A stretch of 8,038 nucleotides of DNA, taken from CAZPMO01 sp964587515 (GTDB lineage Bacteria > Pseudomonadota > Alphaproteobacteria > MPNO01). Shown piece after piece: positions 7,013-8,038 of this stretch (positions are counted from its first letter, which is position 1; the number at the start of each line of letters is the position of its first letter). Under the pieces are notes generated by a model. That model saw only the letters and a program-made list of their open reading frames with translations, had not been told where the DNA came from and made no database searches. The position numbers and the translations under genes were made by a program. The DNA lies in the NCBI GenBank assembly GCA_964587515.1, contig CAZPMO010000205.1:1-8038 (forward strand), written 5' to 3'.

Positions 7013-7383
7013 TCGACGATGGACATATCGAAACAAAACTACGTAACCTTGTCCGAGATATTTTGGATAAGACAAAAAAAGGTGAGATACAATGGCAAGA
7101 TCTCGGAGAACAAAATGATCTTGTTGCCCCTGATGAGAAAGTTACGTTAGCGTTTCAATCAGATTACAAAGATAAGGAATTAAGGATAATCCATTATCAT
7201 TATAAAAATTATCCCTTTGACGAAATTACATTCGTCTGGGAAGAATCTATTTCAATGCAAATAATTGGGCAAGACGGAAATGCGATATGGGAATTTCCGA
7301 AAATGCCAGAGCTTTGGGAACTTTTTGAAGTAATCCGCTTCAAAGTTTCAGGAGTCGAGGACCTATTGGAATCTACCCCCTAA
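7009..7383 (+). CDS. Hypothetical small acidic alpha/beta protein (cassette gene 2)
   Basis: I do not recognise this 124-residue protein. It begins with an amphipathic helix (IETKLRNLVRDILDKTKKG) and a GEIQW turn. The middle has several predicted beta strands (KVTLAFQSD, LRIIHYHY, ITFVWEESISMQIIG with a DGN turn). It ends with a helix, MPELWELFEVIRFKVSGVEDLL. No signal peptide or membrane segment is seen, so it is probably cytosolic. The ATG sits inside the TGA of the preceding gene (ATGA), which implies translational coupling and possibly a complex with the basic cytosolic part of that protein. GC falls to 30% in 7201-7260. The layout helix, K-x-G-x-I-x-W, strands, helix recurs in small proteins of accessory regions as I recall them, but no function follows from it. 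Confidence 0.75.
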   Translation: MIDDGHIETKLRNLVRDILDKTKKGEIQWQDLGEQNDLVAPDEKVTLAFQSDYKDKELRIIHYHYKNYPFDEITFVWEESISMQIIGQDGNAIWEFPKMPELWELFEVIRFKVSGVEDLLESTP

Positions 7384-7394
7384 CAGGCACGTGT

Positions 7395-7540
7395 TTAGGT
7401 AGTTCCGCCGAGCCGGTCCTCATGTACAATCCCCTGCGAAGCAAGCTCGTTGCGAATACGGCCCTCCTCAGCAAAGTCCTTGCCTTTATGAATTCCATCC
7501 ACCGCCCGACGACATTATCGATCTCGGATAAGTCCGCCGC
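7395..7540 (-). pseudogene. cysS: Relic of the 3' end of cysS (cysteinyl-tRNA synthetase), frameshifted
   Basis: Read on the minus strand, these bases encode the C-terminal tail of cysteinyl-tRNA synthetase in two frames. The first part, from 7534, reads DLSEIDNVVGRWMEF. After a frame change at about 7484-7492 it continues HKGKDFAEEGRIRNELASQG and then IVHEDRLGGTT before TAA at 7395-7397. Intact CysS proteins end with a closely similar pattern (RKAKDFAEADRIRDEL, GIVLEDGPGGTTWRR). Only about 48 of some 460 residues remain. The usual final Trp-Arg-Arg is lost, and the rest of the gene is replaced by hicB on the other strand. An intact cysS must exist elsewhere, since the enzyme is essential. 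The identification rests on my reading of the motif, without a search. Confidence 0.72.
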
Positions 7541-7578
7541 CCCCCAGACATGCCTCAGGCGAATTGTAAAGATGGGAC

Positions 7579-8004
7579 ATGACCGAACGTTACGCCTACC
7601 CGGTTGAACTGACGACAGACGAGGGCGGTCGTTTCACGGTCGAGTTTTCGGACCTCGCAAGCGCCGCCACCGACGGCGCGGACCAGGGCGAAGCGCTGAT
7701 CGAAGCGGCCGACTGTCTTGAGGAAGCAATCGCCGGATACATCGAACGGCGCGAACACATTCCGCCGCCGTCGCCGGCGCGCGGCACGCCGGTCGTATCG
7801 CCCGGTGCGGTGATCAGCGCCAAGGCGGCGCTTTACGCCGCGATGCGCGATCAAAGCATTTCCAACTCGTCTTTCGCCCGCACACTCGGCTGCGCCGAGG
7901 GCGAAATTCGCCGCATGCTCGATCCCCGCCACGCCACCAAGATCGGCCGCCTGGAAACCGCGCTGGCCGCACTTGGAAAGCGGCTAGAGCGTTTCACGGT
8001 TTGA
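7579..8004 (+). CDS. hicB: HicB-family antitoxin with C-terminal helix-turn-helix
   Basis: The 141-residue protein has the two-domain layout of E. coli-type HicB. Residues 4-60 form the partial RNase-H-like fold that covers a HicA toxin (YPVELTTDEGGRFTVEFSDL, then a helix with EALIEAADCLEEAIAGYI). A linker IPPPSPARG follows, as in HicB (IPLPSPL). Residues 80-141 form a DNA-binding helix-turn-helix (SISNSSFARTLGCAEGEIRRML) ending in DPRHATKIGRLETALAALGK, where HATKI is a strong family signature. HicB neutralises HicA, an mRNA-cleaving toxin, and represses its own promoter. No HicA is encoded upstream, where only the cysS relic lies. Just 34 bases remain downstream, so a following hicA cannot be excluded. 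GC is high, like the host genes and unlike the adjacent cassette. The ribosome site is weak (GATGGG). Confidence 0.9.
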   Translation: MTERYAYPVELTTDEGGRFTVEFSDLASAATDGADQGEALIEAADCLEEAIAGYIERREHIPPPSPARGTPVVSPGAVISAKAALYAAMRDQSISNSSFARTLGCAEGEIRRMLDPRHATKIGRLETALAALGKRLERFTV

Positions 8005-8038
8005 CGGAAGCGTAGCCTGCGTTTTGGAAGTAATTGGC

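Noticed and set aside
6448..7395. Imperfect direct repeats (6448-6459 and 7383-7395) flanking the two-gene cassette, considered as target-site or att repeats
   Set aside because: The two copies differ by a mismatch and an indel over about 12 bases. That is within chance, and there is no recombinase or transposase gene in view.
7422..7607. Small plus-strand open frame ending over hicB, considered as a degraded hicA
   Set aside because: Only LRRIVK resembles HicA. The histidine-bearing core is absent, and the opposite strand explains most of these bases as a cysS tail.
1..8038. CRISPR arrays, tRNA genes or insertion sequences
   Set aside because: I saw no regularly spaced repeats, no tRNA-like cloverleaf and no transposase-like protein on either strand.

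Overview
The window looks like a draft or metagenome-derived chromosome segment of a high-GC alphaproteobacterium. The evidence is a cysteine-free 205-residue ribosomal protein S4, a TrmJ-type RNA methyltransferase, and a citramalate synthase typical of that class, all GC-rich. A run of 59 N inside the citramalate synthase marks a scaffolding gap.

Left part (1-3177, minus strand): a small catabolic cluster. A Rieske aromatic-ring-hydroxylating oxygenase is encoded by adjacent alpha and beta subunit genes, followed by a UbiD-family, prenyl-FMN-type decarboxylase that runs off the left edge. Together they suggest hydroxylation and decarboxylation of an aromatic or heteroaromatic acid. The ferredoxin, the reductase and the prenyl-FMN synthase (UbiX) that such enzymes need are not in view. 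The cluster is separated from rpsD by a strong intrinsic terminator and has its own candidate promoter with an overlapping dyad.

Middle part (3366-6401, minus strand): housekeeping genes in the order cimA, trmJ, rpsD. cimA makes citramalate for isoleucine synthesis. It is joined to trmJ by a one-base TGATG overlap. rpsD has its own near-consensus promoter, which overlaps the trmJ stop codon, and a structured leader of about 95 nt.

Right part (6402-8038): an accessory patch upstream of cimA. Two AT-rich plus-strand genes of unknown function overlap by ATGA: a membrane-anchored helical protein and a small acidic alpha/beta protein. Beyond them, on the minus strand, is a short frameshifted relic of the 3' end of cysS (cysteinyl-tRNA synthetase). 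Last is a complete HicB-family antitoxin gene with no HicA gene in view. The simplest reading is that foreign DNA entered at an ancestral cysS-cimA junction. The two-gene cassette is the best candidate in the window for an undescribed system. Its function cannot be read from the sequence.
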